A stretch of DNA of 64,000 nt. It comes from Zychaea mexicana (taxonomy: Eukaryota > Mucoromycota > Mucoromycetes > Mucorales > Lichtheimiaceae). The translations under genes were made by a program, and so were the position numbers. The stretch's first letter is position 1, and the number at the start of each line of letters is the position of its first letter. Location of the stretch: positions 434,001-498,000 of the forward strand of contig NW_026516675.1 of the NCBI RefSeq assembly GCF_025766255.1, written 5' to 3'. This document shows positions 25,938 through 38,003 of the stretch, one piece after another. The notes under the pieces were generated by a model that ran no database searches, was not told the DNA's origin, and saw only the letters and a program-made list of their open reading frames with translations.

Positions 25938-26271
25938 GCTTAGAGGAAAAGAGCGGATAGTATACAGCACATAGCATTATCATAATAGCAAACTATAATA
26001 ATATAGTAAATACCACCACCATCCCCTATATTACTTATATATATATTTATTTATTTATTTTTCTGTACACAAAAAAAGAAAAGAAAAGAGAACTATGACA
26101 TGACAATTTGAGGGAGGGAAAAGAAAAAGATATACTGAGTTGTGAAGGAAGAAAAAGACAGCGACGAGGAGAGAGAGGAGGGCATATGATGTTTCGACAA
26201 GGAAGAGGAGACAAGTTGCAAAGCGAGTGGTTAATGATGACGATGATGAGAGAGAGAGAGACAAGCAATGC
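25938..26271. terminator. Shared 3' region of two convergent genes
   Basis: A 334-bp AT/GA-rich interval between the stop codons of the LMBRD2 homologue (+) and the bZIP gene (-), with TTTATTTATTTATTTTTC at about 26046-26063. Both genes must end transcription here, so their 3' ends may overlap. Confidence 0.5.
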
Positions 26272-28021
26272 TTATGCAGAGCATTTCTTGTCATCCTTTT
26301 TTTCGAGATAGTCAATGATGATTCCCATGTCTTTTTCGTTAAACCTTTCTTCGGAGCACTTGGCCTTATCCTTGAGCTCCCAACAGAGATGGTCTAAATC
26401 AAAGTCAGGACAATAGTCTTTGAGCTGACGATCAATCTCATAGGCACTTGGGTTCGTTGTCTTGTTGTCTCGTAATGATTTCATCAAGACTTGACACTTT
26501 GTATCCTGTTGTGATGAATCTGGCTGTGCATAGTAGTTGTTGTTGTTGTTGTTGTTGTTCAGAGCAGTAGGATCGATATTGTCGTTGTTTGGCGCTGGTG
26601 CAGATAAACCAAACAAATCCACATCGCCACCAAAAAGAGGCGGTAAATCTGCCTGAAATAGGAAACTGTCCGCGGACTGGGGCACCCGATAATCAGTGAA
26701 TGCAAATTGATTGTGATCCTTGTTGGTCGGTGTGTCAAAGAGGTGGCCTGTGTTGCTGGCAAAGGGTGCAAGCAGATCATCGATCGACAACTCCTGAGAG
26801 TTCTGGAAGGTTGAAAACGGTTGTTCTCCAAACAATGCACTCTGCTGCTGCTGTTGTTGGTCATCATTTGTGGCGGTAGTTGTAGTAGTAGTAATAGTAA
26901 TGTCAGCTGGCTGATGCTGCTGTTGATGCTGCAGATCGTTTCCTTGCTGCTGCTCATCATCCTCTTCCAAACTCGAAAGATGATCGAGCGTCATCGAAGG
27001 AGACTCGCCGCTACTGGACCGTTCGCTATTATTGCTCGAACCAGGTGATGACGATGATGTTTTGTCGCCTGTGATGCTCAAGCTGCCGCAGCTGCTGCTG
27101 CTGGTACTGTTGCTACTCCGATACTGGTACTCGTCCTCATGAATGATTGCTGCCTTTGGTGGGAACTCAAATGTAAATGGCGTCCCCTTGAGCGAGTAGT
27201 TTTCCTCCTGCAGCTTCCGGAGCTGCTCTTTCAAACGAGCATTTTCTTTGGCCAAGTGGCTGTGCGATGCATTTTCTTCTTCGAGTTCCCGAATCCGATC
27301 TTGCAGCTCAGACACATGACGCTCTTTACGTTCACGGAACGCACGTTGTGCTGCTCGGTTTTGTTCTTTCCGTTTTTGCTTTGGATCCAATGGTGCGTCC
27401 TGTTATTGTATATAACAGTATTACAAGGATTTAGTGCATGTATTATATGAGAAAATAATAGGGAGGGCTGGTAAGTCGGGTAATCAACTTTACCGATAGT
27501 ACGGTCTTTTCTAAAGGCCTACGACCAGCTCGCTTGGGACCTGTTGCACTGGCTACATGATGTTAACATTTAAGGTTACTACTACGGAAAGTTGGAAAGA
27601 TATGTGTCTCAATGAGGTTGTTTCGCTGACCTTTATTATTTGTTCTTTTGTTATCGGCTGAAGAAGAGGAAGTAGTCGAACCTTTACATTTCACAGAAAT
27701 TATTAAACTGTGTGAAACTGCATTTCTTATCAACAGAACAAAAAAAAAAGCAACAAGCGGCTTACTGTCGTCTGACAATTTGCTAGCAGCAGCAGTAGCA
27801 GCAGCAGACTTGCGTTTTGAACCAATTCGCTTCTGTTGGTCTACTGCTGAAGCATCGGAACTGGGATCCTGGGAACGATAGTTGCTGGCAATGGCTTCAT
27901 TCAAAAGCTCTTGAGCATTGTCATCAATGCTCCAATCAGGTGAACTGTCGCTGGTGGTTTGTGGGAAATCGTTTGCCGCTGCCAATTGCTGTTCGAATGA
28001 TCCTGGAATGGTCGAGACCAT
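26272..28021 (-). CDS. AP-1-like bZIP transcription factor (Pap1/Yap1 type)
   Basis: Fungal AP-1 family regulator, normally controlling oxidative-stress and detoxification genes. Exons (minus): 28021-27766, 27552-27494, 27399-26272, 480 residues. The bZIP basic region is KRKEQNRAAQRAFRERKERH (about 113-132), preceded by GPKRAGRRPLEKTV and followed by a leucine-zipper region with ELQDRIRELEEENASH. The middle is Ser-, Gln- and Asn-rich. The C-terminus carries a cysteine-rich domain, DLDHLCWELKDKAKCSEERF plus a final KKCSA, matching the C-terminal CRD of Pap1/Yap1, which hides the export signal when oxidised. I see no cysteine cluster before the bZIP or in the middle, so an N-terminal CRD seems absent. 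Introns 1 and 2 interrupt just before the basic region. Confidence 0.92.
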
Positions 28022-30595
28022 GATTGTTTGCTGTTATGTATGCAGATTTATATTTTATATATACACAAAATAATAAAAAACAAGACACTAGAACTATAAG
28101 CAGAAGATTTGAGAAAAAGCACGAAGGGAAAAAGAAAAGGGTAAACGTGGGACCCAGCGAAATGGAACAGAAAAGTAAAAATACGAAGGAAAATCGAGAC
28201 GGACGTTAAAAGCGCAAGTCCCGAAAAAGTCCGCTTCTTATGCGGTGCAAAAAGCTTAGTGGTTCTACTGTTTGTTGTGTATCATGTAGAAAAGAGGAAG
28301 AACCCCACCAACAAAATGTGTTCGCGTGGGTATTGTTGTGTATCAACTTGATTTGCATAGACAATCTGTACATCCCAGCCACTACAAGTTAATTGGTTCC
28401 GGCACAAATCATTATCATTTGGTGTAATGTGCTGGGATGCTATGTAGTATGTGCAAAGTCCATGATAGCTATATATACAAATCCTGCTGCTGTGCGCGCA
28501 TGTATAACTGCTTTTTGAGATATACTGGTCTTACAATACGCTGTATATTTTTCACAATAGTAACTAGGGCGTCCAAAATTGGTAAAACGATTACGTATGC
28601 TTGCTGCAACGTTTTCGTATCTTCCCCTACCCCCTTTCTCCTCTTAAACACCACCCTTGATTGCTTTCTTGTCGTCTGATGAGCTGTCATATCCAATGGC
28701 TAAGCAGCAGAAACAGTAAAGCAGTCAGTAATATGTAGATAATCGTGACGGAATGGGTATACATGTACATTAGGCGTGTATTATGACTCATAATCAAGCT
28801 CACTATATATCGCAGTGTCATCAGCCTCGGCGTGTAACTCGCCGTGCTTTTAAAATAGTACGAAAGAAAGAGGAAGAAATGAGCGTCACATCCAGGCAGA
28901 TCAACTATTATATTGTTGAGAACGAAAATATGTACAGTAATGTGCTCCACTACTCAGTTCTGTCTGTTAAACAGCAGAAGTAATGTTCCTTGGTCTTTTT
29001 GTCTGTTACATCTGCTGCTCCTCTTGCTGCTGAAGTGGCTGATTCGTAGCTATTACTGTTGGCTGCAGAAACATATCGAATGAAAATTTGCTCCAGCCGT
29101 ACTACGTATACAACGCCTTTTTTATACTTTACTTCTTAGTTATTTCCGTTTCCTAAACAACTTCGTTCGTTTTTCACCAAAGATCGAGTTAACAGGAAAG
29201 ATACTTCTGCTGCAGTTAAAAGGCACTCTTCCTCGACTGTACACAAAGGAGATTCATTTGCTACAGCATATCGCCTGCCACCTCTATCAAATTCACAAGC
29301 ATACTGTGGTTCTTCTATTAACATCGACGACGCATTCGCTTCACAACATTATTCAATCTTTTTGTGCCTTTTTATTGAGATAAGATGTCCATGTCACACC
29401 GGCACCAACAGCCATACATACCTTGTAGATAATAGCTAGGATTTCTTTCAGTTAAAAAGGAGCAAAAACACTCTACTTATTTCATGGAAATTGATGCAAT
29501 GCAAAGTGCAAAAGAATCAAATATCCGCCCACTGCTTACTATCATGTCACGCAGCATAATATGGATTGATTTTGTTTTCTTGATATTGTTAGCACAATAG
29601 AGTGACTAAACTACGCTATTGAAATACTAGACCTCATAGCCGAGGCGTAAGCACTGACTCACATTGTCCGTCCCTCCACTCACTTTTGTTTGTAGTTGAT
29701 CCCCAGTCACTTCCAAATGATACAGCTATAACATATATATTATACATATTTTATTTCTTTGGACTTTCAAACAATGAGGAACGAAATGGTAACACATTCT
29801 GAATCAGTGCCAGCCGAAGATTAAAGATTGGAAACTCGTCTCGAGATATGAAAGGCAGTAGTCAATAAATTCATGTGCAGATATAATACTCGTGATCATG
29901 AATTACAAACGGTTAAAAGGCACTTAAATGTACCAATAAACAAAGGTGATATTCACTACGAAACGTTGGCTATACATACTATATCGGTGCACGATAATTA
30001 TTAATTATGCCATCAGCCGCTGGAAGACGAGTTGATAGCATTAGCAATAATTGTAAGCAGCGCCCACACGACCGTACAAATATCGATTAACCATTCTGAT
30101 GTTGCCAAATGCTTTGATTGAACTCGTATATAATGTTACAACGTAGCCATCAAGACATGTATAATCAACCATGCACCAACTGTTCTTGATGACCGTACCT
30201 ATGCTGCTTAAGGACAATATACATCTTTTTTTCTCTGCTTGGCTGAACATCGCATCATATATATTCAATGATGGTGCATATACTGCTTCAGTGGTGTCGA
30301 ATTAATCATCGCATTCTTTTGCTACACCGCCATCGAGTCGAACTAAATGAAGAAGAGGATATGCAATATGGAATGAGCACGTTCTAGAGAAACTATATAG
30401 TACTGTAGGGGTTTATGCTAAAATGTAAGCAATGACTACTATCTGTGCGACTCTCGTGATACTACCATCAAATTGAAACCTGCCGTCATTGTGTAAAAGT
30501 AAAGTGGCACCATCACTGGTAAGGGGGCATGATATGAGCGTAAAAATAACTAGGAAAGCAATCAAGGTTGATAAAGGTGAATTCGTTCTTCATTA
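28022..30595. other. Long gene-poor stretch
   Basis: Promoter side of the bZIP gene, then about 2.5 kb with no supported gene. A 62-codon minus-strand frame at 29324-29136 (MLIEEPQYACEFDRGGRRYA...) reads more protein-like than the rest, but it has no partner exons and no recognised domain. Overlapping frames on both strands near 28437-28980 look random. Confidence 0.4.
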
Positions 30596-30597
30596 TA

Positions 30598-30906
30598 CAG
30601 TTGAACCCCGGTTTTTGCAACCCCTGGGGCAACTTTTTTTTTTGAAAAATCCAAAAAAACTTAGTAGTTTTGCAAATTTGCAACTTGCATATATATGCAA
30701 ATAGTAACATTTGGAGCTGTGTGAAATCCCCACAGAACGTATCGTACATCATCTCTAACAGATAAACAATGGGCTAGTGTTTATAGGATGACTTATCTAG
30801 CATCTATTTGAAGCAGAATTGTTTACCCCGTTACTTGCAAATCCTCACTTTTTGCAAAAAAAAAAAAAATCGGAAACCCTCGGTTGCAAAAACCGGGGTA
30901 CAACTG
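30598..30906. mobile_element. Non-autonomous Tc1/mariner (pogo-type) MITE
   Basis: A 309-bp element with near-perfect terminal inverted repeats: CAGTTGAACCCCGGTTTTTG at 30598-30617 and its inverse CAAAAACCGGGGTACAACTG at 30887-30906. The pair differs at one base in this stretch, and the match continues inward as CAACC / GGTTG. It is flanked by TA on both sides (30596-30597 and 30907-30908), the Tc1/mariner target-site duplication. The interior is AT-rich with a second inner set of TTTGCAA motifs and A/T-runs, and has no coding capacity. The CAGT.GAACCCCG end is typical of pogo/Tigger families. Such ends fold into a long hairpin in transcripts. Confidence 0.88.
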
Positions 30907-30908
30907 TA

Positions 30909-31806
30909 GTACATACTTTTACTCCTTGTCAATTTACATATATATCAACGATGTATGTACATTTATGATAGCAACATAGAGAGCAAAAGCTAGTTCAGTC
31001 TTCCTTACTCTCAAAGAAAGAAAAAAAGAGATGCAAACGAATTATTGAAAAGTAATATGCAAAAGGCAACCATGACTGAATCAACCCACACTTGTGACAA
31101 GCATTTACTGACGTGAGTCAGCAGGAAGCAAAGGTAGTCTAGGAACGAGGAGCTCAGGAAGAGCGCAACACAGATCTTTCTTCTTTGGATAGTGACAAAG
31201 TGGTGCGTCTGTCAAACCTCGAACGTTCCCTTGAAACGAAAACTTCGTAGAGTGAAAGCGCCAATTTACTTGGTACTCAAAATGCACAAAGGGATGGCGA
31301 GCGAACAAGGTGATCAATGGAGCAACGAGTTACGCGCAAAAGGGTCAAAAGATGTACAGTAGGAAGTCATCGTTTATGGTGTTATTCTTCTGATCGTCCC
31401 AATGGATCTTGAAAGCTGCTAAAAAAAAGGTAGAACCCGCACAAAAACAAACGAACCGATTAACTTTATCAGCAGCAATGAAAATCAATGAAGGGTGAGT
31501 CAGTTTCACTAGCGGCAGCGTATACTTACCATGAGCGGACAGCTTATCTGCGGCAGCACATACATACTTGGATAGAGTATGAATTCGGAATGGATGGAGG
31601 GAGGTTACACGGCGTAGTTCAGAGAACTGTTGGCGGATGGCGAAAATTATAAAGCAACAGTAGACAAGCACGCTTCACAATAAAAGATAACGATCTTTGA
31701 TACACTGCAGCGTTGGAGTCAAGTGTGTGTTGTATCTATTCCCGCACACCGCACATGCAGTCAAAAGATACTAGCAAAATGGAATCGTCTGTGGACTAAG
31801 CTTTAT
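30909..31806. other. No gene seen
   Basis: Short frames (for example 31345-31671 on minus) lack domain features. Nothing supported between the MITE and copy B of the duplication. Confidence 0.4.
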
Positions 31807-32265
31807 ACTGTTTATCTTGTTGGGTGAAATGGAAACTGGCTGCTGGGAGGATCGTGTCCTTGATATTTACTAAACAACTGATGCCGGAGAGCCTTTTAGG
31901 TTGTCTGCCTTGTCAATCACTCCTGTATTGCCATTTGATTGCTCACAGAAAAGCATTTCTTCCGTGAATCTACATGCTCATTCACATTCGTGTCTTTGTT
32001 TTCGCTTGACACGGTGCCGTGCACGGACCCCCTCACAACCAAGCGGCGACAGCATCGGAGGTACAGCAGCCCATGGTGAGAGACACGTACCACTACCGCC
32101 GAAGCACGCTTGTCTACTTGACCATCAGGTACCACTCCTCCTTTCATTTCCTTTGGTGCTGTATCTTTTGTTATGCCATAGTAGGCAACCCACAAGTTGA
32201 TACGCAACCCGTTATCTGGGCCAATGAGAATTCACGGGGATTTGAAGTCCCGAACGAGAAAAATG

Positions 32266-32277
32266 TCTATATAAAGC
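32266..32277 (+). promoter_or_regulatory. TATA box conserved in both duplication copies
   Basis: TCTATATAAAGC lies about 90 bp before the start codon at 32364 and is matched exactly in copy A at about 12437-12448, together with the following GAGCAATTTCGCCTTTCTTT. Its conservation supports a functional core promoter for the small gene. Confidence 0.6.
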
Positions 32278-32363
32278 GAGCAATTTCGCCTTTCTTTTTT
32301 CTCTTCTCTTCAGTTCGTTTTGGTACAGCTTTGGTCTGTAGTACAGATGCACTGCTCTGTGCC

Positions 32364-32546
32364 ATGATCGGGTCATTGCTTGTGCTGGCTATTGTCATAA
32401 TTCTTCTGATGATCGGCAGATTCAGTGGTCCGCGCCCTGAAGAAAATTTGCAATATATACCAGTGGGAATGTGGTCATATACTCCGGCAGCCGATCGTGA
32501 ACCTTCGGGTGCATGTGATGCCAACGGTATATGTTGGGATAATTAA
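32364..32546 (+). CDS. Small single-pass membrane protein, 60 residues, unknown
   Basis: The frame starts MIGSLLVLAIVIILLMIGRF, a clear hydrophobic helix at residues 2-18 with a short N-terminus. A soluble tail follows, rich in Pro, Asn and acidic residues (PRPEENLQYIPVGMWSYTP), with two cysteines near the C-terminus (GACDANGICWDN). That layout fits a signal-anchored peptide or a small secreted protein. The ATG at 32364 is 90 bp downstream of a conserved TATA box, and an AATAAA-like AT-rich 3' flank follows. Its duplicated neighbour at 12540 is frame-shifted. I know no family for it. The same frame is open upstream to 32019 but crosses the promoter, so I prefer the short start. Confidence 0.5.
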   Translation: MIGSLLVLAIVIILLMIGRFSGPRPEENLQYIPVGMWSYTPAADREPSGACDANGICWDN

Positions 32547-32976
32547 AACGAACTTTTTTTTTATTATTTATTACACACAAATAAGAAAATGATAAACAAA
32601 ATAAAAATATATTTTTCTTTTTCGCACTTTCCGCATAAACGTTTTACCGCTTTTGCCTCGCCTTTTTTTTATGTGCACGACAAGTTCCTTTTTCTTTTTT
32701 CGCGAACAAAAAGCTAATTACTCCCCCCTCCATCCATTCACAGCTCCGTGCTAAACAAAGCGGGGAACAGTGACAGTGGCTCTGTATCGTAGCCGAAAGT
32801 AACACGATCACAATGCTTTGGCACTCTTTTTCACTTTCTGTGTTCGCCTAAATTGCCAAAGCAATTGTCAAGAAAAAAATTGTTATCGAGGATATGGTCG
32901 GTTATTTTATAAGAGGCAACGCCAGAGCATACGCCAGCAGACCTGTATAATTGTCAGATCTGTAAAAAATTGGAAT

Positions 32977-35399
32977 GTTTTTTTTTCAGCTGTTCGTCTC
33001 TCTCACTCTTCCTGCACGTAGCTTATCACAACACAATTTTCTTATCATTTTGGGTTTCACCTGGATCGAAAAGCTTGCACTGATCTTTCCGATGTGCCTG
33101 CTTTTAAAGCGTGATTCTTGTAACAGCTCTTTCCCTCCCCTTACACCTTCACTTCTCTCTTCCTTTTCTTATTTAACTTTACTTCGTTACATATTTTCAA
33201 GGTATGCGTTACCTATTTGAAAGTGATGATCGCTCACCAAAGATATCAGGGGGACCTGTTGAAGATATGATATATTTGCTCTACCGAAACATGCACGCAT
33301 CCACACACACAGGGATGCTGTGTTTTCCAGGCCAAGCGATTCGTTACTTATATATGACTTTTGCAGCTCGCAAACAATAAACCCGAGTATTGATTGAAGC
33401 CTTTTCCTTCGTATCGAGAAGTCGATGGTTTTAGAAAGAGCCTGTTCTAATGTGTATCTGCGTATCGCTATGATAGCATAGATTTAATGAAGTTACTGGT
33501 GGTTACAATAGATCAATCTTCAGGGTCCCCCTTTTCCAAATAAAATTCAGGTGAGCTACCTGGTTCGACTTGCTTTTCCTTTGTCGGACATATTATTTCA
33601 CGAGTCCGGATTATGTTATACAGGCTTTGTTCGATTAAAAGCCTCGTGCCAAATTTCTTTTCGCGCGTCCCCTTTCACATATGTAGCAGAAAATGATTTG
33701 CCGTCGGAAACATCAGAGTCAAATCAGTCATGCGTTTTTACATCATCATCCATCGACATAATTCTCGGGAAGCAGGCATGAATAAATCAAGGAGGGTGTG
33801 TATTTTAATTTTTTTTTTCATCTTCGAATAGCATATACAATAATGGTAGCACCTCATTTATTCCGTAATTTACAATTTACAATATGTTTTGAATATTAGC
33901 GCCAAAGCGTTGCTGTGCAATAGTGCATGATGTCAAGGACCTCTTCTAATGTATATCTGGTGTGCATATTGACACCTTGCATAGGCGGCAATTTGCACTG
34001 ACAAATATTGGAACAGTGCGCTTGTTGTGCAGCGCATATGTAGCACACACCATATTTTAACATGAATGGATCGTCGTGTTGATTATGTTACAAATGATAG
34101 TTATTCTAAGCTATAAAAAGTCTTATTCTACTGTACATACACGAATTATGAGAATACGCACTGTAGTAATTTGGTCATCGTTCAGTATACTTCTAGCAGC
34201 TGTCCTTAATACCAAAGATGCAGTATGGCTTTTTCTCAATACCAAAACGATACTGCACATCGCGCGCATATGAGTAAAGATAGCCATTTGCTTGAGAGTG
34301 TACAGCAAGCATCAAATAAAAAAAAGCCTTTGATGAAACTAAGCTTTAGTAGTCATACTATATACTATATTGTTTACCCGTAGAAGTAAGCGTGTTTTAC
34401 ACGGAAGTGTTGTATAAATTGTGTTCTACAGACACGACTTCATTAATTAAAATTATGGTGTCTTCTCTTTCAGGTTATTAATATTTCGTCCAGTTTCTTT
34501 AGCTTGAGATTCAGTAACAGGCAGCAAAAACTTTTTTACATATAGAGAACCCCGAAGCTTCCGCACTCGCTGTTCGCTTAAACCATACTTTTAATTAGTA
34601 GCTCTTCTATGTGTATACCTCATAATGAAGCTGCATGTCCAAGTATTCTGTTACTGTATATGCCATATGTTCCTTTAACGTGATGTTTATGCAGTAAACA
34701 AAAAAGTAAAGCGAAAATGCCGGTAAGGCACATAATCACGCTTTTATGGAGTGTTAATGGTTTTTTTCGTTTAAGCTATAAGGGTTTTGTTGAAGCCGTT
34801 TTGTGTACATGAAGTAGTTAATGCGCAATATTTAGTTTTACATATAAAAGTGCGCTCTTACACTTCAAAAACGCCTACATTCGTTCTTCTTGGTGGCAGT
34901 ATTCTTATTACACAATGTCATTGAATTTGGGACGTACCTTGAGAAAAACATGTATAAGAAACGCGTGATTTGCGATGCTCCCATGAACTATGCATATCGC
35001 CTTCTACGAAGCCCGCAAGAAATATGCATAAACGCTCAAAGCATGCATGAATGTGCATGTGCTTATCATCAGCATTATGATATTACTTTATACGCATATA
35101 AAATAACAAAAGCTGTATCATTTTCTGTAGTCTTACATGGTAGAACAGTTCTACCCCGTACCTATTTTCATTTTATCACGAAGCATAGGGTAATAGAGTT
35201 TGCCAGTAGCATCTATAGTTCTCGAGGAAATAAGTGTTAATATACAGTCGGCAACAACGTTCGAGAACGGATTGTGCATCGCTTATGCATGCAGTAGCTG
35301 TGCATGATCGTATCAAACTTGAATTAGCATCTAGGTCTTTATAAAGCCATCAGCTAATTGTTTTTTACACGTCTTTTACACCCAAAAACTTTTAGAGAT
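32977..35399. other. Gene-poor stretch
   Basis: About 2.4 kb of AT-rich sequence. Frames such as 33551-33781 and 34890-35240 on plus are short and without recognisable features. A half MITE-like end TACAGTCGGCAACAACG at about 35242-35258 was noted but has no partner. Confidence 0.4.
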
Positions 35400-38003
35400 A
35401 TGCTTACAGATATATCAGTTTGACTCCACGAAACTTTCTCAAAAAGAGATAATCATGTCTCAGAGAACGTCGTAAAGGTCTCCGTAGCAATCGGCCTAGT
35501 AGCTCTATCTGGCATTTACTATCACTTTCACAGTGCTCATCACAATTCTGCCTTGGAAGAATCGAGGAAACAGCATCCTGGAGGTGCAAAAGGCGAGCCG
35601 CGAGACATTCTCTTTCTTACAACTACCCGCACAACTTTTGCACGACCTACATATACATCCCAGCCAACAGTAACATGTTTGAACTTCAGCTTGTGTTAGT
35701 GGGCTTCAGCAACATCCATCATTTTAACCAATTACCATGGTGAGTATAGTAGTGCTAGTTGTGAACTTCATAAGATAGAACGAAGCGAATAAGCCTAAAA
35801 CCGTCGTTGCCTTTGTTATCATGTAGTTTCATCTCCTTGCCGTTAATTCGCGCAATCCCTTCACCAAAGGGCTCTATTCCATACTTTGGTAAGCCAGAAA
35901 ACATTTTTTTATTAACGCAGCAATATAAAAAATAAAATTGTGTTAATTATATATATCGGTTACCCTTAATATTAAGGTCACTATTTCCAGGTTCCCATGG
36001 ATGGTTGTGCTCTTAAATTTCACGAATGGCATAAGCAATATGGTTTGTTTTTCTGATACTCTCTTCCCGGACGATGTATTTGGGTATAATGCCAATGTGT
36101 CGAATTCTGATGATAAAACAACATATCCACTGTTAGGTCCAGTTATTCGGGTGAAAATGGGTGTTGTGTCCTGGTACGTAATTGGCGATCCTGACATTGC
36201 AAATGAAATACTCAAAACCAGGGGAAATCTCAGTTCTGGACGTCCACACCATCACTTTCTTTTATGGAATTAATCAAAGGTAGGTGTTCGATCATACAAA
36301 CTCTATACTATATCGGGTATACGTACCCAATCGATAAGAGTCGAAATCATCGTCGTTCATCTTTGTATTTTCTTGTCTTTATTATTTAAATTTAAAGAGG
36401 TCCTGCCTTTACAAAGCCAGAGAAACGATGGAAAAGGAGTCGTGCTGCAGGTTAGTATTACGACAGATGTCAAGTAAATACACATAACACACTTGACTGT
36501 TTGTAAAACAGTTAGACTAACTTTGACATGAAGCGCAGCTTATTTTGAGTACTAAAGGCGTCTCCAATCTGAACCGTATTATCGAACGGAAGGCTGACCG
36601 TGCTGCCGCGCTACTTTTAAAAAGTACAATCAATGATGGGCATGTCAACTGCGTCGAGGCTATGTACCACTATCCACTCAGCGTAATGATGCAGGCTTGC
36701 TTCAGTATAACGAGCAATCAAGCTGAGGATCCTTTGACACAGGCTTTACTTGATACAGCAAAAAAAAACATTTTTGTGGGGTGGAGCCAGAGACAACATG
36801 TACAATATTCTTCCGACATTTTATGGTGTTACGAACCAAATATTTACAAAGAAAGATAAACAAATGCGTGAATTTGTTGACAAGGAACGCAATCCGCTTT
36901 ATCGTCGACTGGTTAAGGAGGCCCTAGAAACAAAAGAAGATAGTGACAACTTTGTCAACAATTTGTACAGGCTCAAGGCACAGAACGAACTGGAAGATGA
37001 AGATATTCTTGTCCTTGCGGGTAAGTTATGTTTGATAGAAAATGCTATTATATTTTTCAGAGATTGCTAACTACAAATCGAATATGACTTGTATGGCGGA
37101 TATGGTAAATGCCGGGACAGATTCCACGGCAACGTCAGTTGCATGGGCGTTTGTGATACTCAGCCATTTTCCAGATGTACAGAAACAGCTCCGTGACGAG
37201 GTCGACGCGTTCATTAACAAGCACGGACGGCTTCCAACTTATGAAGAAAGAGAGAACTTTCCGTTTTTACTTTCCACGCAAAAGGAATGCTTGAGATATA
37301 AGTCCCTTGTACATCTTGTGTTACACCAAGTCTCTGAAGATAGTAAGTTTTTTTTTTGACCAGATATTCCCTATATTATGCGAAGATACATAGTTTTATA
37401 TTGTGTCCGCTAACAAGAGTCCTAACACGAAACAGTCGAATGCAAGGGATATATTATACCGAGAGTATCAATTGTTGTTTCTAATACATACACCCTGCAT
37501 CAAGATACGACGTTTTATGACAATCCAGAGAAGTTTATTCCGGATAGATCCATGGAAGACCAGACGCCAATGTCCGTGTGTGCAAATTCGCGTGAAAAAC
37601 GCGATCAATTTACTTTTGGTTGGGGAAGGTGAATGACGGCGAATCATAAGATACTTTATTGTTTCATAATATTTTACTCACTATTCCCGCCGCTCGCTTC
37701 GCATTGCTAGACGAGTTTGTCCTGGAATTCATATGGTAAGCTTACATTCTACGTAGTTGTGTATATATCACACATGTGAACATCCATGTACTAAACGCTC
37801 TAACGTGGCAATTATTTTAGGCTGAAGTTGAACTGTTCCATATCTGGGTGAGGGTTTTTGCAACCACAATAATCGAACCACCTCTTGATAACAGCGGGAA
37901 GCCTGTGTATCCAAATTTGAACGCTATCGAAGATTTGGGAATCATCGTTGCTCCAAAGGAGTCGAATCTTGAATTCATTGAACGCAGAGATCGTCTTATC
38001 TAA
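35400..38003 (+). pseudogene. Cytochrome P450, recently inactivated
   Basis: Nearly the whole P450 is readable. The N-terminal anchor is NVVKVSVAIGLVALSGIYYH, then IPSPKGSIPYFG (exon 35827-35888), the ALKFHEWHKQYG exon (35977-36042) and PVIRVKMGVVSWYVIGDPDI (from 36137). Helix I is NAGTDSTATSVAWAF, helix K is ECLR (exon 37061-37342). The 37436-37628 exon ends FTFGWGR and joins RVCPGIHM (37711-37735) to give the heme-Cys motif FxxGxRxCxG; the last exon is 37821-38003. Lesions: TGA at codon 8 (35421-35423), a frame break with TAA just before 36273, a frame break at 36541-36547, and a one-base shift in the A9/T5/G4 tract 36760-36783. Conserved residues are otherwise intact, so inactivation looks recent. 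Some boundaries in the first 400 bp are unresolved. Confidence 0.85.

Larger units (their letters stand above)
31807..32976 (+). repeat. Segmental duplication, copy B (about 1.1 kb)
   Basis: Homologous to 11995-13085 in the same orientation. The best-kept blocks are the 5' GAAAAGCATTTCTTCCGTGA to GACACGTACCACTACCGCCG stretch, the TATA/leader block TCTATATAAAGCGAGCAATT, the start-codon region and the 3' block with GCTCCGTGCTAAACAAAGCG. Copy B keeps the intact small reading frame. A stretch before the TATA box (about 32019-32128) also reads as protein in more than one frame and ends in CATCAG/GTACCA, so an upstream exon cannot be excluded. Confidence 0.85.

Noticed and set aside
29136..29324. 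62-codon minus-strand frame MLIEEPQYACEFDRGGRR...
   Set aside because: Fairly protein-like, but isolated, with stops in frame just upstream and no recognised family.
35242..35258. TACAGTCGGCAACAACG as a second MITE end
   Set aside because: Only the first six bases match the pogo-type end and there is no inverted partner.
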